Shown: positions 1 to 9,490 of the stretch, piece by piece
How positions within the stretch are numbered: the first letter of the stretch is position 1
Layout of the letters: the number at the start of each line of letters is the position of its first letter
Source: Scilla litardierei
Taxonomy: Eukaryota > Streptophyta > Magnoliopsida > Asparagales > Asparagaceae
Length of the DNA: 64,000 nt
Direction of reading: 5' to 3'
Assembly: GCA_030789695.1 (NCBI GenBank)
Contig: CM061142.1
Location: 281,349,043 to 281,413,042, forward strand
Notes under the pieces: model-generated
Told to the model about the DNA's origin: nothing
Seen by the model: the letters and a program-made list of their open reading frames with translations, nothing else
The model's database searches: none
Made by a program: the position numbers and the translations under genes

Positions 1-203
1 CCCTCAAGAGAGTCGTCGGTGACACTCCGGAGTGGGTGCATCTCAGAATCACTCCAAATCGCTCCAAATCTCCTAAAATACGACAAAAACTACAAATCGT
101 GAAAAGCTTCGCAATATTGTCGAATAAACATGAAAAACACGATTTGAGCGATCTAAATGGCATGCAAGCATGCGGAAAAAAGGTGTAAAATATGGAGTGA
201 TCA
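1..203 (-). repeat. Partial 3' LTR of the outer Athila-like element
   Basis: This stretch repeats 20884-21087, the end of the complete LTR 19261-21087, and both copies end in GAGTGATCA. Directly after it comes a polypurine tract on the minus strand, so this is the 3' LTR cut by the window edge. Confidence 0.9.
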
Positions 204-217
204 AAATCTCCCAAGCT
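204..217 (-). other. Polypurine tract of the outer element
   Basis: On the minus strand the sequence is AGCTTGGGAGATTT, immediately upstream of the 3' LTR. It has the position and composition expected of the plus-strand primer for reverse transcription. Confidence 0.75.
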
Positions 218-2145
218 TACCTCTTACTCGTCCTCGAGGAAGATAAGTAAAAAGCGAACCCGGTGGATAAAGATAAAGAAAATGGCAGAAAGGCGGAAAA
301 CGGAAATCGAAAAACAAAAATAGAAAACGAAGAGGGAAGTTGCTAGATCATTTTCTAAGGACGTGGGTTTTGCTTACTCATATAGCATGCATCGAATATA
401 AAACACATGTCAAAGACTTTTATTTTGATATCATAGTATAATGGTGCACTTGAAATAGAAAACCCAAGAATATCAATATAGCATGAAAAATGGAATAATT
501 CTAAGATTAACATCGTCTGAAGCATCTAAAGCGGTATACAATACCGTAGATCACACACTTTTCAATTGAATGCTTTCTATAAGGAGTATAAGAGATATCA
601 CACGATAGAGTAGTAAGAATAGAAAAAGTGTGGTTTTCATGAAGTGAATGCTAAGCGTAGATTTCTGGATTTCGTGAAACTTTAGCAATCTCACCGAGTA
701 TAAAATATTACTTAGCCTAGGTTGTCATGCACCGTCAGGTAGTCACTCTCTCACACATCATTGGATTCTCTCCCCCAAGCTTATCAATAAGCGTGGTGGC
801 ATATACAAAACGATATTTACATCCCTGTTTCTTTTATGAAGCTCCAAAAGTAAAAGAAAACAAAAAATAAAAGCTAAAGAGGGAAGAAAGAGAGAAAGTG
901 AATGAGATGGGATCGTTTTCGAACTACTTTTCTCTTTTCTTTTCTTTTCTTCTCAAATCTTTTTCTTTTTCTCTTTCTCTTTTTTTTCATAACATATATA
1001 CACAATGATCCCAAATCAAAGAGAATGATATACAAGTATTTTTTTTCTTTGGATTTTGGGGAATTTGGAGCATGTGATATACTAACGGGGGGATGCCAAT
1101 AATAGAATCGCTAAGGGGGGATTCACCAATGAATATAAAGTAGAGAAATAATGTTCAAGATATGTGGAAAAAGAAATAAATGTATCTCTCAGTTCACTCT
1201 ATAGGACGTGCATGACAACTTCAGCAGGGTAATATAATCTACTCAGTTTAATCTCAAAAAGTAAACTAATCAAGATTTATCAATGCTAGCAGACATTCAA
1301 TCAACCCGAAGTGAAGCGTACAAATCATGCATATAGAAGTGATGTGAGAAAGGAAAGCAGTACTCCAGATATAAGCATCAATGCGTGAATCTTGGTGTGT
1401 TTTCTACGATAGTATACATATGAATCATCAGACATCAGCTAATAATAGAATTTCATCCATTTTCATACAGCAAAAGAGAGTGGGTTACTATTTCTAAATG
1501 CAAAGCAGAACATAGCATATGATATCAAAAATAAAAAATCTATGACATGACAAATATAGCATGCATATAGAGAAAATCTAACACCACGTCATCATCATCA
1601 TAGAAAAGTCATCTCTAGCAAAAGATAAAAGAAATAAAGATAAACGAAAAACAAGGATATTTACAATGCAGCACACAAGGAAAATAAGAAAAAAAACGTG
1701 ATGCATGGTAAAAAGGAAAAACGTGATGAAAAATGGGTGCAAAAGTGGAAAAACGTGAAAAAAACTAAAAATAAAAGGTGATAAAAGCAAAAAGAGTGAG
1801 AACTCACTCCCCCAAGCTAAAGTGCACAGTGTCCTCAATATGCGAAGTGTGGCACACCGAGAGACGGGTAATGGGTGGGGGGTGGGTATGCATGCATGAT
1901 AAAAAGAAATAAAAATAACAAAATGAAAAATATGATGTGAATGCGATGCATGCAAGGATAAGAGTGATGCAGATATGTGTGTGTCACCAAAAATACTCTC
2001 CCTAACTCCCGAAAAAGGATATAGAATTATATGATCAAAATGTGGACAAAAATAGTGAGGGGGGAGGGGTGGGCAAAAATCATCAGGACCAAGCAGAGAA
2101 TGGGCAGCATAACGACAAAAAATATCGATGGCATCAAGGGTGTGC
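204..2145 (-). other. 3' noncoding region of the outer element, with polypurine-tract modules
   Basis: No credible protein is encoded in these 1.9 kb; the short ORFs are low-complexity A/T tracts. The minus strand carries the LTR-adjacent polypurine tract (204-217) and two more tracts of the same type, AGCTTGGGGGAG, at 770-782 and 1806-1818. The first two are followed by short inverted repeats on the upstream side (223-242 with loop TCCT; 779-792). The third has only a weak counterpart. The layout matches the 3' noncoding region of the inner element at 3824-5465. Confidence 0.7.
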
Positions 2146-2211
2146 CTAAGCTGGTGGTGCTGCGCCATCTCCGTCCTGAGGCGGAGGTGGGGGTGGTGGT
2201 GGCTGGGTAAC
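2146..2211 (-). pseudogene. C-terminal end of the outer ORF2, separated by the inner insertion
   Basis: If the inner element and one TSD are removed, the outer ORF2 frame entering at 13119 continues here through a run of prolines to a TAG at 2146-2148. The tail ends in a glycine- and alanine-containing stretch. It is separated from the rest of the ORF by 10.9 kb. The join rests on the perfect GTAAC duplication and uninterrupted proline-rich coding on both sides. Confidence 0.7.
2207..2211. repeat. Target-site duplication GTAAC, left copy
   Basis: GTAAC precedes the LTR starting at 2212 and is repeated exactly at 13115-13119 after the other LTR, proving a single insertion of 2212-13114. Confidence 0.95.
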
Positions 2212-2617
2212 TGACGTGCCCCCGGTTTGCAAGCCGCAAATGGCCGGGGACCCGGTGGAGGTTTAGATATTTGTAACCGCAAGCACACGGTGTTGTAGTG
2301 TGGCTTGGGGGTCGAACACAGGGAGGCTAGGATGTGCTTGTGTCAAAGAGGACCAAAATCACCCCGTGGGTGAGCTAGCCCAGATCGGATGATGGGTTGT
2401 CACGGTAAAGGAATGCAAGGTATATACAATATGAAGGAAAACCCGGGACTCTGGTTTCGACCCCCAACGAGCGGCTCTCGCCGATACGGCCTACGGGTAG
2501 GATGGCGATCGGAATTAGGGTATAATGGTGAGACGTTGCCTCTAAAAGTGGTACCGGCATCCCATGGGCCCGATATTCCGGTCGGTGCCCAGGATGATAC
2601 GCCGGACTTCCCAGGTA

Positions 2618-2655
2618 CGATCAGTGGGCACTCCCGTGTCCATTAACACTGATCG
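2618..2655 (-). other. Leader helix with compensatory change
   Basis: CGATCAGT at 2618-2625 pairs with ACTGATCG at 2648-2655. The related LTR at 21843-23512 has CGGTCAG (23063-23069) paired with CTGACCG (23094-23100) at the same place, so an A-T pair became G-C with pairing retained. Confidence 0.5.
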
Positions 2656-3157
2656 ACTCCGGGAGCACTAAGCTCGCAACGATAACTCCCAACGTTTCGT
2701 CCTGCCGCTCCCACGCGCTAGGATTCGGCGTCTACACTAAGGGCGTGAGCTATGGCTAGGGAGTCAACCGCCAAGTTTCATCCCCCTTGGCCCAACGGTC
2801 AAAAGCGGTCTTTTTCCCGCCGATGACAATAAAACACCCCGCGTAACCGTTAGATTCCTAATCCCTATCGATTTCCTAACCCTATGGACGCATCGGGAAG
2901 AGCCCCCGAAGGGCTTTCCGCCAAAATCCCGGATTTGGGAACTACTCACAAATATTCATAAAAAAGCGATCTAAATGAAAATGGACCGTCAAAATCATAA
3001 TCAGACAATAGAAATGCAATGGTAGTAAAGCAATTAACATAATACTAAAGTTTTACAAAGATCCGAAAACTTACAAAAACTGGAAAATTACCGCCGTCAC
3101 AAAATGAAGAAAATAGTAAAAAATAACCAACTCCCGATTCTGGGAAACCTAGGCTTC

Positions 3158-3165
3158 TATTTATA
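3158..3165 (-). promoter_or_regulatory. TATA box of the inner 3' LTR
   Basis: TATAAATA on the minus strand, about 10 bp downstream of the palindrome array. The 5' LTR has the same box at 12450-12457. Transcription would start roughly 30 bp further on, toward lower coordinates. Confidence 0.7.
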
Positions 3166-3175
3166 GAAAATGACA

Positions 3176-3572
3176 TCACCCGATCGGTTGACAAGTCAAC
3201 CGGTCGGGTGAGCCGCTTCACAAAATCACAGCGCAATGCGGGGGTTTCACCCGGTCAGTATGAACCGGTCGGTTGGAACTTGGTGCGGTCGGTTGGATCT
3301 TAGTGCCGACTGGTTGGATCTTGGTGCGGACCGGGTGAGGAGACCGGTTGGAGCTTCGAGTCTTGGCTGTTGAAATTCAGCTACAGGTGAACCGATCGGG
3401 CGAAGGTCACCCGATCGGTTGGAAATCAGTTTCGAATTTCCAGAGACTTTGAGCTTTTGACCCGATCACTGAACCGACCGGGTGACTTCTCGTGAGCTCC
3501 AAGATGCGTCCGGGTGGTGCACGCGTGCATCACCCGATCGGTTGGAGATGACCAACCAACCGGGTGAGGGGC
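3176..3572. repeat. U3 array of the ACCGATCGGT-type palindrome
   Basis: About a dozen half or full sites of the forms CACCCGATCGGTTG and CAACCGGTCGGGTGA lie within 400 bp, often as facing pairs (3176-3213, 3384-3421, 3530-3570). They sit directly upstream of the LTR TATA box. The same motif recurs at 7157-7505 inside the element and in the LTRs at 11504-13114 and 21843-23512. Confidence 0.85.
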
Positions 3573-3823
3573 TGAAAGATGCAATCTTCGTCGTTTGACC
3601 CCCTGGATCACGCGTGACTCCTCCCATTACTCCAGGGACACATGATATCATCGTTTTACGCCCCAAATGCCAGCAAACTCCTGCAAAACACGGAAAATAC
3701 GGAAAAGTGAAAGAAAACAAGAAAACACAAGAAAACACGAGAAAACGAATAAAAGACGACTGTAAAATACGGAAAAACACGGAAGAAAACATGCGTAAAT
3801 GTATGAAATATAAACGCACGTCA

Positions 3824-5465
3824 AAATCCCCCAAGCTGAACTCTTCCTCGTCCTCGAGGAAGACGAGTGAGAGTAGGAGCTCGGAGGGGAAAAACAGAGA
3901 GAAAGAGAGAAAAAGAAAACTCTATATCCTAGATCGCCCGTCAGGGCCAACAAAATCAAAAATGACACACAAAGCAATCAAACGCCAAATCACATCACCA
4001 AAACAAGGAGTACGAGTCCAGACAAGTGCCGTGGGCCCACGCGATGAAGCGCGAGTGAGTGTGGTCGTGCGCTAGTAGTCAGTGTCACTATCTACGATGT
4101 GCAATAAAGCTCGATATACACAAATCCAGGAAATGACCCAAATATCGATTCGAATTTGAAATTGCGGTGAATATTAGCTCAAGCATGCATGAGAAGAGTA
4201 TAAGAATATAAGCGTATCATGCATCGGGGACTCCACAGCTAGGGACAGGGAAATCACCACACTATAGCCTAGATAATAGCTAAAAAGTTCCTAAGCCAAG
4301 TGTTTTCGAAACCGATGGGGGTTGAGAAGATGTGGAGAAGAACACTCGGTGCAAATTCTCGCCTTCCCTTTATTCTCGGCAAGTAGGAAAATATTCACAC
4401 ATGAATTTTTTTGGGTTTTGGGTATTTGTATTTTTTTTTGGATTTTTGGCTAAACAAATTTTTTTTCTTTCTTTTCTCCTTTTTTTGGATTTTTTGATAT
4501 TGGGATATATACATGTGTACTCTCCCAAGTGGGAGAACGGTACACGACTAGGGGATTTGCACCAAGTAAAACAAAAAAGAAGTCGGAATCTAAACACTTG
4601 GGCAAAGGAAACTATTCTCGCTAAATAGAGCATGGGCTAAATGGGTTATCCTAGTCCTTAATTATGGAATCCCGACACATGCGAAACGAAGAGTACGATA
4701 TATATAGCATGCAGAAGAAGCAGACAGTAGAAATAAGTACCGCATATTCATATCGAAACATGATAATCTAGGGGTCATTCCTGGACAGATATATAAAGTG
4801 AATCACAAAGTAGAAGTACACCACACGGCTAGGCACGACACACAACTCACAAAAAGCTAAGTGGACCCACGATGCTTGAAATGCAAGAGAACTCGAAATC
4901 CTAGGGTTAGTGAATATGATTATCGATGCTATGCTAGGTGTGTGTGATTTTGTGGCAATTCATCATAGGGTTCATCTCTAGGAGAAAGAGATAAAAAGAA
5001 GAAAATAAAAAATAAAAACACGATGAAAACAGCACAAAAACGAAAAAGAAAGACTCAAATGGCGCACAAAGTGCGACTCCCCCAAGCTGAAGCTTGCATT
5101 GCCCTCAATGCAATAAGAGTGAGTACGGGAGGGCAATGAAAAGGGGGGGAATACGCACCGACACAAAAAGAAATGAAAAACGAGGAAAACACAGATACGA
5201 AACCAAAAATAAAGAAAAATGAAAATCAAACCACACGACACGAAAAACGAAAAAGAAAGAAGGAAATTGAACAAACAAGACGACACGACACGACACGACA
5301 AAAGGCACACGACACGATACGACAAAAAGGAAAAAAAGCACACACACACACACACAAAGAAAATAAAACACGACAACACATCAAAACAGACTTCTCCCAA
5401 GCTAGACATGACAATGCTAGCAATGAAATATTAGCGTGAAAGTGCAGAAATATGCAAGGGGTGTG
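3824..5465 (-). other. 3' noncoding region of the inner element, with polypurine-tract modules
   Basis: 1.6 kb without a credible gene. Minus-strand polypurine tracts lie at 3824-3837 (next to the LTR), 5076-5088 and 5391-5403. Each is followed on the plus strand by an inverted repeat: 3842-3863 (9-bp stem, loop TCCT), 5094-5113 (8-bp stem, loop CCCT) and 5401-5421 (5-bp stem). Simple repeats of CGACA (about 5281-5330) and CA (5339-5356) are also present. Open frames here, such as 4978-5409, are low-complexity. Confidence 0.7.
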
Positions 5466-6692
5466 TCAATCGGATTCGCTGGTACTAGAATGGTAGGGGG
5501 AGGGAGAGGAGGGTGGGGAATAGCGAATGAAAGAATCCTCAGAGGATGAGGAGGGCGTGCCTACAGGGGAAGGAGGGGCGACAGGCTGGAGCACGGGTGG
5601 ATCGATATGTACCGGTGGGCTGTGGTGGAGAAAGATTGTACCAGGTGGGCCGACAGTTGGGTGCCAATCAGGAGGATCCAAGGGTGGTAGATGCACTAAT
5701 GGAGAATACCAAGGATCGGGGTAAAACTCCCATGGCAGATGAGACGGGGGGTAGGGTAGCCGCAAAGGTGCTAAAGGTGGCAGGATTGCGAAAGGTGCGC
5801 AGGCGGGGCTATAGAGATAGACTGCACGGTCTTCACCGAAGGGAGTGAGCATATTGATATCGATCAAGTAATCACGATCAATACGGCTACGTCCAGGCAA
5901 AATTGGGAGGTCGGGCGGCACTCTCAAAACACAGCTGACAATAAGAGTGATCATCCCACCACAACAGATGGATCCAGAATTGGCGCGGCTAACAGCAAAA
6001 ATTTCGTGGATGATCCAATGAGCGGTGTTTATGGGCATAGGGATGTGCCTAAGGATCCTGTCTTCGGACATGGCATAGAGAAAGAAAAGCTCATCCCTAG
6101 ATACAGTGGACACATCCACGCGGGCAAAAACAGTGTTGGCGAGGATGCAATGGTCGAGGCGGTAACACGGGTGAATAATGTAGGAGGCAAGAGCCTCAGG
6201 TGGAAAGGCGGTGTACCGGGTAAATCATTACCAAACACCATCAGCCCGAAATTGAGAGTAGATGTCAGTTCGATCGTGGGTGGAATGTTCAGTATTAAGA
6301 TCGGGGTGACGGAGATTGAGGATATTGTTCAACTCGATGAAACCCAGAGAAAAATCGCAGTTGAAAGCACGGAAGGAGAAACCCCCATCAAACACCTCGA
6401 GGAAACTGAGGAATTCAAGCGTGAGATTTCTGTGTGTGTAAGCATGGATGTAAGAAAGGGTATGGCACCCGATACAGTTGAAAATTCTGCCGATGCCGTT
6501 CGAAAGCCCTAGAGCTTCGAGTGTGGGGCGATCGGCAAAGAGAGTAGGTCGCATCGGGTGATGAAGTAGTGCTCGTAAACGGTCAGACTGTTCTTCCGTA
6601 GAAGGGTTTATGCCAAGGAAAGAGGGCGAAAAGGGCCCGTAGAGCGGATCACGGCGTGAAGATGAGGCAATCTCTTTCCCTTTCTTAGACAT
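5466..6692 (-). pseudogene. ORF2 of the inner Athila-like element (protein in the env-like position)
   Basis: A frame of about 409 codons starting at an ATG at 6690-6692 and ending at 5466, broken only by adjacent TAA and TGA codons at 6225-6230. The N-terminal part is lysine- and serine-rich. A central region contains ICCGGMITL (near 5950-5970), matched by ICCGGLITL in ORF2 of the outer element. The C-terminal 150 residues are proline- and serine-rich. I see no signal peptide and no clear transmembrane segment. Athila elements carry an extra ORF after pol that is often called env-like; its function is unknown to me. It lies 450 bp downstream of an internal TATA box. The two stops can each arise by one C-to-T change. 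Confidence 0.6.
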
Positions 6693-7137
6693 GGCGACTA
6701 TGTTGGTGGCGAAAAGGAAAGTGGGAGCGTGCCTATGATGATTATAAAGCAGGTGAAGCAGGTATGACACCAATTCAGGACATTACAGATAAGGTAAGAG
6801 ATGTGTAGAGTGGAAAGGTGTTACCCATCAATGTAGCAAGATCAAGCTCCCGGGGGACTCGCGTAGTAGGAGGAAGCAATTCGGAAAGCCGCCGCTCGCT
6901 GATCCGACGAGAAACAGGTTTTCGAAAATTTTGGGGGCTAGGGTTAGGGTTTGGATGTTTTGATGATGGAATGTTGATGATGGCAAGGTGGCGAGGGTGG
7001 GGAAGTATGGGAGTGAGTGGGGATGAGGGTTTAGGGGCAGTATGTTGGATGGAGGAGGTCGATTCGACAGTTGGAGGGTGTGTAACCTCGTGAAGGGGAT
7101 TTTTGGGGGTCGGGTGGCGGTCATCGTGCGATAGGGG
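6693..7137 (-). other. Presumed untranslated leader of inner ORF2
   Basis: About 445 bp between the internal TATA box and the ORF2 start. A short open frame (6828-7124) is rich in pyrimidine-derived Leu, Pro and Ser and shows no recognisable protein. I read it as 5' untranslated sequence of an ORF2 transcript. Confidence 0.4.
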
Positions 7138-7145
7138 TATTTATA
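7138..7145 (-). promoter_or_regulatory. Internal TATA box upstream of inner ORF2
   Basis: TATAAATA on the minus strand, the same octamer as the LTR TATA box of this element (3158-3165). It lies 12 bp downstream of an array of the same palindrome found in U3. Position and shared motif suggest a separate ORF2 promoter. Confidence 0.65.
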
Positions 7146-7156
7146 GGGGCGAAACT

Positions 7157-7505
7157 GAACCGATCGGGTGAGTTCTCACCCGATCAGGTGGATGAATTTC
7201 GAAAATTTCCTGTCGGCCAACAGCTACAGGTGAACCGACCGGGTGAATAGTCACCCGATCGGTTGACCGCTTCCCAAATCTTTCCCGAGAACATGTGATA
7301 TTTCACCCGGCCACTCACCCGATCGCGATATTACTCAACCGATCGGTTGATGCGATCTCTAAATTTCCCGAAAGTTCAGCATTACCCACACGGTCAGCGA
7401 CCCGGTCTCGGCTATTGTCACCCGGTCGGTTCGTTAGGTAACTGATTCAGCCATTTAGCTGATACGTCCAAACCGATCGGGTGAGTTCTCACCCGATCAA
7501 TTGGG
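7157..7505. repeat. Internal array of the ACCGATCGGT-type palindrome before ORF2
   Basis: Facing pairs of ACCGATCGGGTGA and TCACCCGATCGGTT-type sites lie at about 7157-7191, 7231-7266, 7300-7350, 7386-7433 and 7468-7504. The first and last pair are nearly identical. The array lies between integrase and ORF2 and repeats the motif of this element's own U3. Confidence 0.85.
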
Positions 7506-7638
7506 GTCTTGTTTCCTGCAAAAAATGCACACATGGCATCAGTCCTCAACGGAAGTTTTTGCGGCTGGATTTATTTATCAGAAATAGATAAAATAAAGTT
7601 AGAAATAATTCCAAAGATTGGAGATAGAGATTTTAGAG

Positions 7639-7656
7639 CATGGGTTGCCTCCCATG
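7639..7656 (-). other. Conserved post-pol hairpin, loop AGGCAA
   Basis: On the minus strand CATGGG pairs with CCCATG around the loop AGGCAA. A TTAAAC...AGCGCTT sequence precedes it. The outer element has GTCGGG and CCCGAC around the same loop at 16292-16309 with the same preceding sequence, so three base pairs have changed in a compensated way. Confidence 0.7.
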
Positions 7657-7701
7657 AAGCGCTTTTGTTTAACGTCGTTCGCTCGACACCTATAGCGGTG
7701 G

Positions 7702-8323
7702 TCAATTAGGATCCGGAGGGTTAGAGGAAGAGTTGTCACTCGTTGGGGATCCGACCGGAGAGAATTCTGGTTCTCCAACCGCATAGTGTTTCAGACGCTG
7801 TCCGTTGACTTTAAACGGCTCATCCCTTCCCATTATCTCAATAGCCCCATGCGGGAAAACCTTGGTGACGCGGAACGGTCCCGACCACCTTGACTTGAGT
7901 TTTCCAGGAAAGAGCTTCAGCTTTGAGTTGAATAGGAGAACTAAGTCCCCTTCTTTGAATTCCCTCTTCAAGATTCGATTATCGTGCCACCGCTTCAGCT
8001 TCTCCTTGTAGATCTTGGCGCTCTCATAGGCATTGAGCCGGATTTCGTCGAGCTCGTTGAGTTGTAACTGCCGGTGCCCCCTACCTCCTTGGCATCGAAG
8101 TTCAGATTATTAATTGCCCAAAATGCCTTATGCTCCAATTCCACAGGAAGATGGAAAGCTTTCCCATAGACAAGCAGGTAGGGAGTCAGGCCGATCGGAG
8201 TTTTAAATACCGTCCTGTAGGCCCAAAGCGCGTCAGGAAGCTTCGATGACCAATCCTTTTGGCCACCGTCTTTTCTAGTATGCTTTTAATCTCCCAGTTA
8301 GAGACTTCTGCCTGACCGCTGGT
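7702..8323 (-). pseudogene. pol: Integrase C-terminal domain of the inner element, degraded
   Basis: The frame 7702-7971 encodes the basic gypsy integrase C-terminus: a [24 protein letters not shown] segment followed by WSGPF and the end of the protein. Between 7972 and 8323 the coding sequence is broken by stops and frame changes but still resembles the integrase core end, with the YHP-stop-TSGQ junction at 8324. It is the distal part of the pol reading frame of 2212-13114. Confidence 0.75.
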
Positions 8324-9244
8324 CTACGGGTGGTAGGCACGCCCCACCAGGTGTTGTACCCCGTATTTTTTTAAGAGGGCCTCGAATTTCTTCTCTATAA
8401 AGTGGCTCCCTCCGTCACTGATCAGGACACGAGGTACACCGAACTGCGGGAAGATGTTGCTTTTGAAGAACTTGGCCACCACTCTGGAATCATTCGTTGG
8501 ACTGGCCATCGCTTCAACCCATTTCGACACGTAGTCCACAGCCACCAAGATATACTGGTTCCCTGAGGAGGAAGGGAACGGTCCCATGAAGCCCACTCCC
8601 CACACATCGAAGATTTCTACCTCCAGGATGTAGTGTTGAGGCATCTCATTCCTTTTGGAGATATTCCCCGCTCTTTGGCATTTATCGCAGGCTTGGACAT
8701 AAGCATGTGTGTCCTTGAAGAGTGTAGGCCAGTAGAATCCGCTCTGGAGAATTTTTGCGGTGGTCTTGTAGGTGCTCGCGTGCCCTCCACATTGCTGCCC
8801 GTGGCAGTGGGAAATGATGGAGGTCGCCTCAGTTTCAGGGATGCATCTTCGTATCACCCCATCATTGCAGGTTTTGTATAGGTGGGGGTCATCCCAATAA
8901 AATTTGCGGACCTCATGAAAAAATTTCTTCTTCTGTTGAAAGCTCACATTGTGAGGGACGATGGCACAAGCCAGATAATTTACGATGTCAGCGTACCAGG
9001 GGGTCCAGGAGGAAGAGACAGAGAAAAGATGCTCGCCAGGGAGTGAATCATCGATCGGCGTAGCATTCAAATCGAGGGTAGGCATTCTGGACAGGTGATC
9101 GAAAACAACATTCTCCGCCCCCTTCTTGTCTCTGATTTCTAGGTTGAATTCTTGGAGGAGGAGAATCCATCTAATGAGCCGCGGCTTAGCCTCTTTCTTG
9201 CTCAATAGATATTTAAGAGCCGCGTGATCTGTGTGCACAATCAC
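8324..9244 (-). pseudogene. pol: RNase H end and integrase core of the inner element, catalytic Asp lost
   Basis: A 306-residue frame. It begins with the end of RNase H ([20 protein letters not shown], then the DHLSRM-like end). It continues with the HHCC zinc-binding region (histidines around HCHG and GGH; CDKC) and the integrase core. The first catalytic Asp is expected in a WG.DFMGPFP-type segment, but the sequence reads [10 protein letters not shown]; codon 8591-8593 is GGC where GAC would be expected. The second Asp is present in [13 protein letters not shown] at 8324-8326 cuts the frame before the third catalytic residue. The integrase of this copy is therefore inactive on two counts. 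Confidence 0.85.
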
Positions 9245-9265
9245 CTTGGCGCCAACGAGATATTG

Positions 9266-9487
9266 TCAGAACTTATCCATGGCGTAGATGACCGCTAGCA
9301 ATTCTTTTTCCGTGGTAGTATAATTTCTTTGGGCGGCATCAAGGGTTTTGCTCGTATAATATATGACATGAAGATTTTTATCCTTCCTCTGCCCCAAGAC
9401 GGCACCAACCGCATAATCACTAGCGTCACACATCAGCTCAAAGGGTAGATTCCAGTCCGGTGGCTGTATTATGGGCGCGAAAATCAA
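9266..9487 (-). pseudogene. pol: RNase H N-terminal part of the inner element
   Basis: A 73-residue frame with the RNase H start (LMCDASDYAVGAVLGQ) and the TTEKELLAV segment. It is preceded by a TAA at 9491-9493 and followed by a TGA at 9266-9268, after which the frame continues as QYLVGAK. Both stops fit single C-to-T changes from CAA and CGA. It is part of the same pol frame as RT and integrase. Confidence 0.85.
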
Positions 9488-9490
9488 AGC

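Larger units (their letters stand above)
2212..3823 (-). repeat. 3' LTR of the inner element
   Basis: A 1612-bp copy of 11504-13114. On the minus strand U3 includes the palindrome array (3176-3572), then a TATA box (3158-3165), then an R-U5 leader of about 940 bp with several inverted repeats. Short ORFs here are mirrored in the other LTR and are not genes. Confidence 0.95.

Noticed and set aside
2389..2646. Small ORFs in the Athila LTRs as host genes (also 2764-2949, 12056-12241)
   Set aside because: They recur in both LTRs of the same element and show no domain; LTR leader sequence.
4978..5409. 143-codon ORF rich in Phe, Ser, Cys and Val
   Set aside because: Low-complexity translation of A-rich and CGACA/CA repeats in the 3' noncoding region.
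5466..6692. ORF2 as a viral envelope protein
   Set aside because: No signal peptide, cleavage site or convincing membrane anchor is visible; only the position after pol is env-like.
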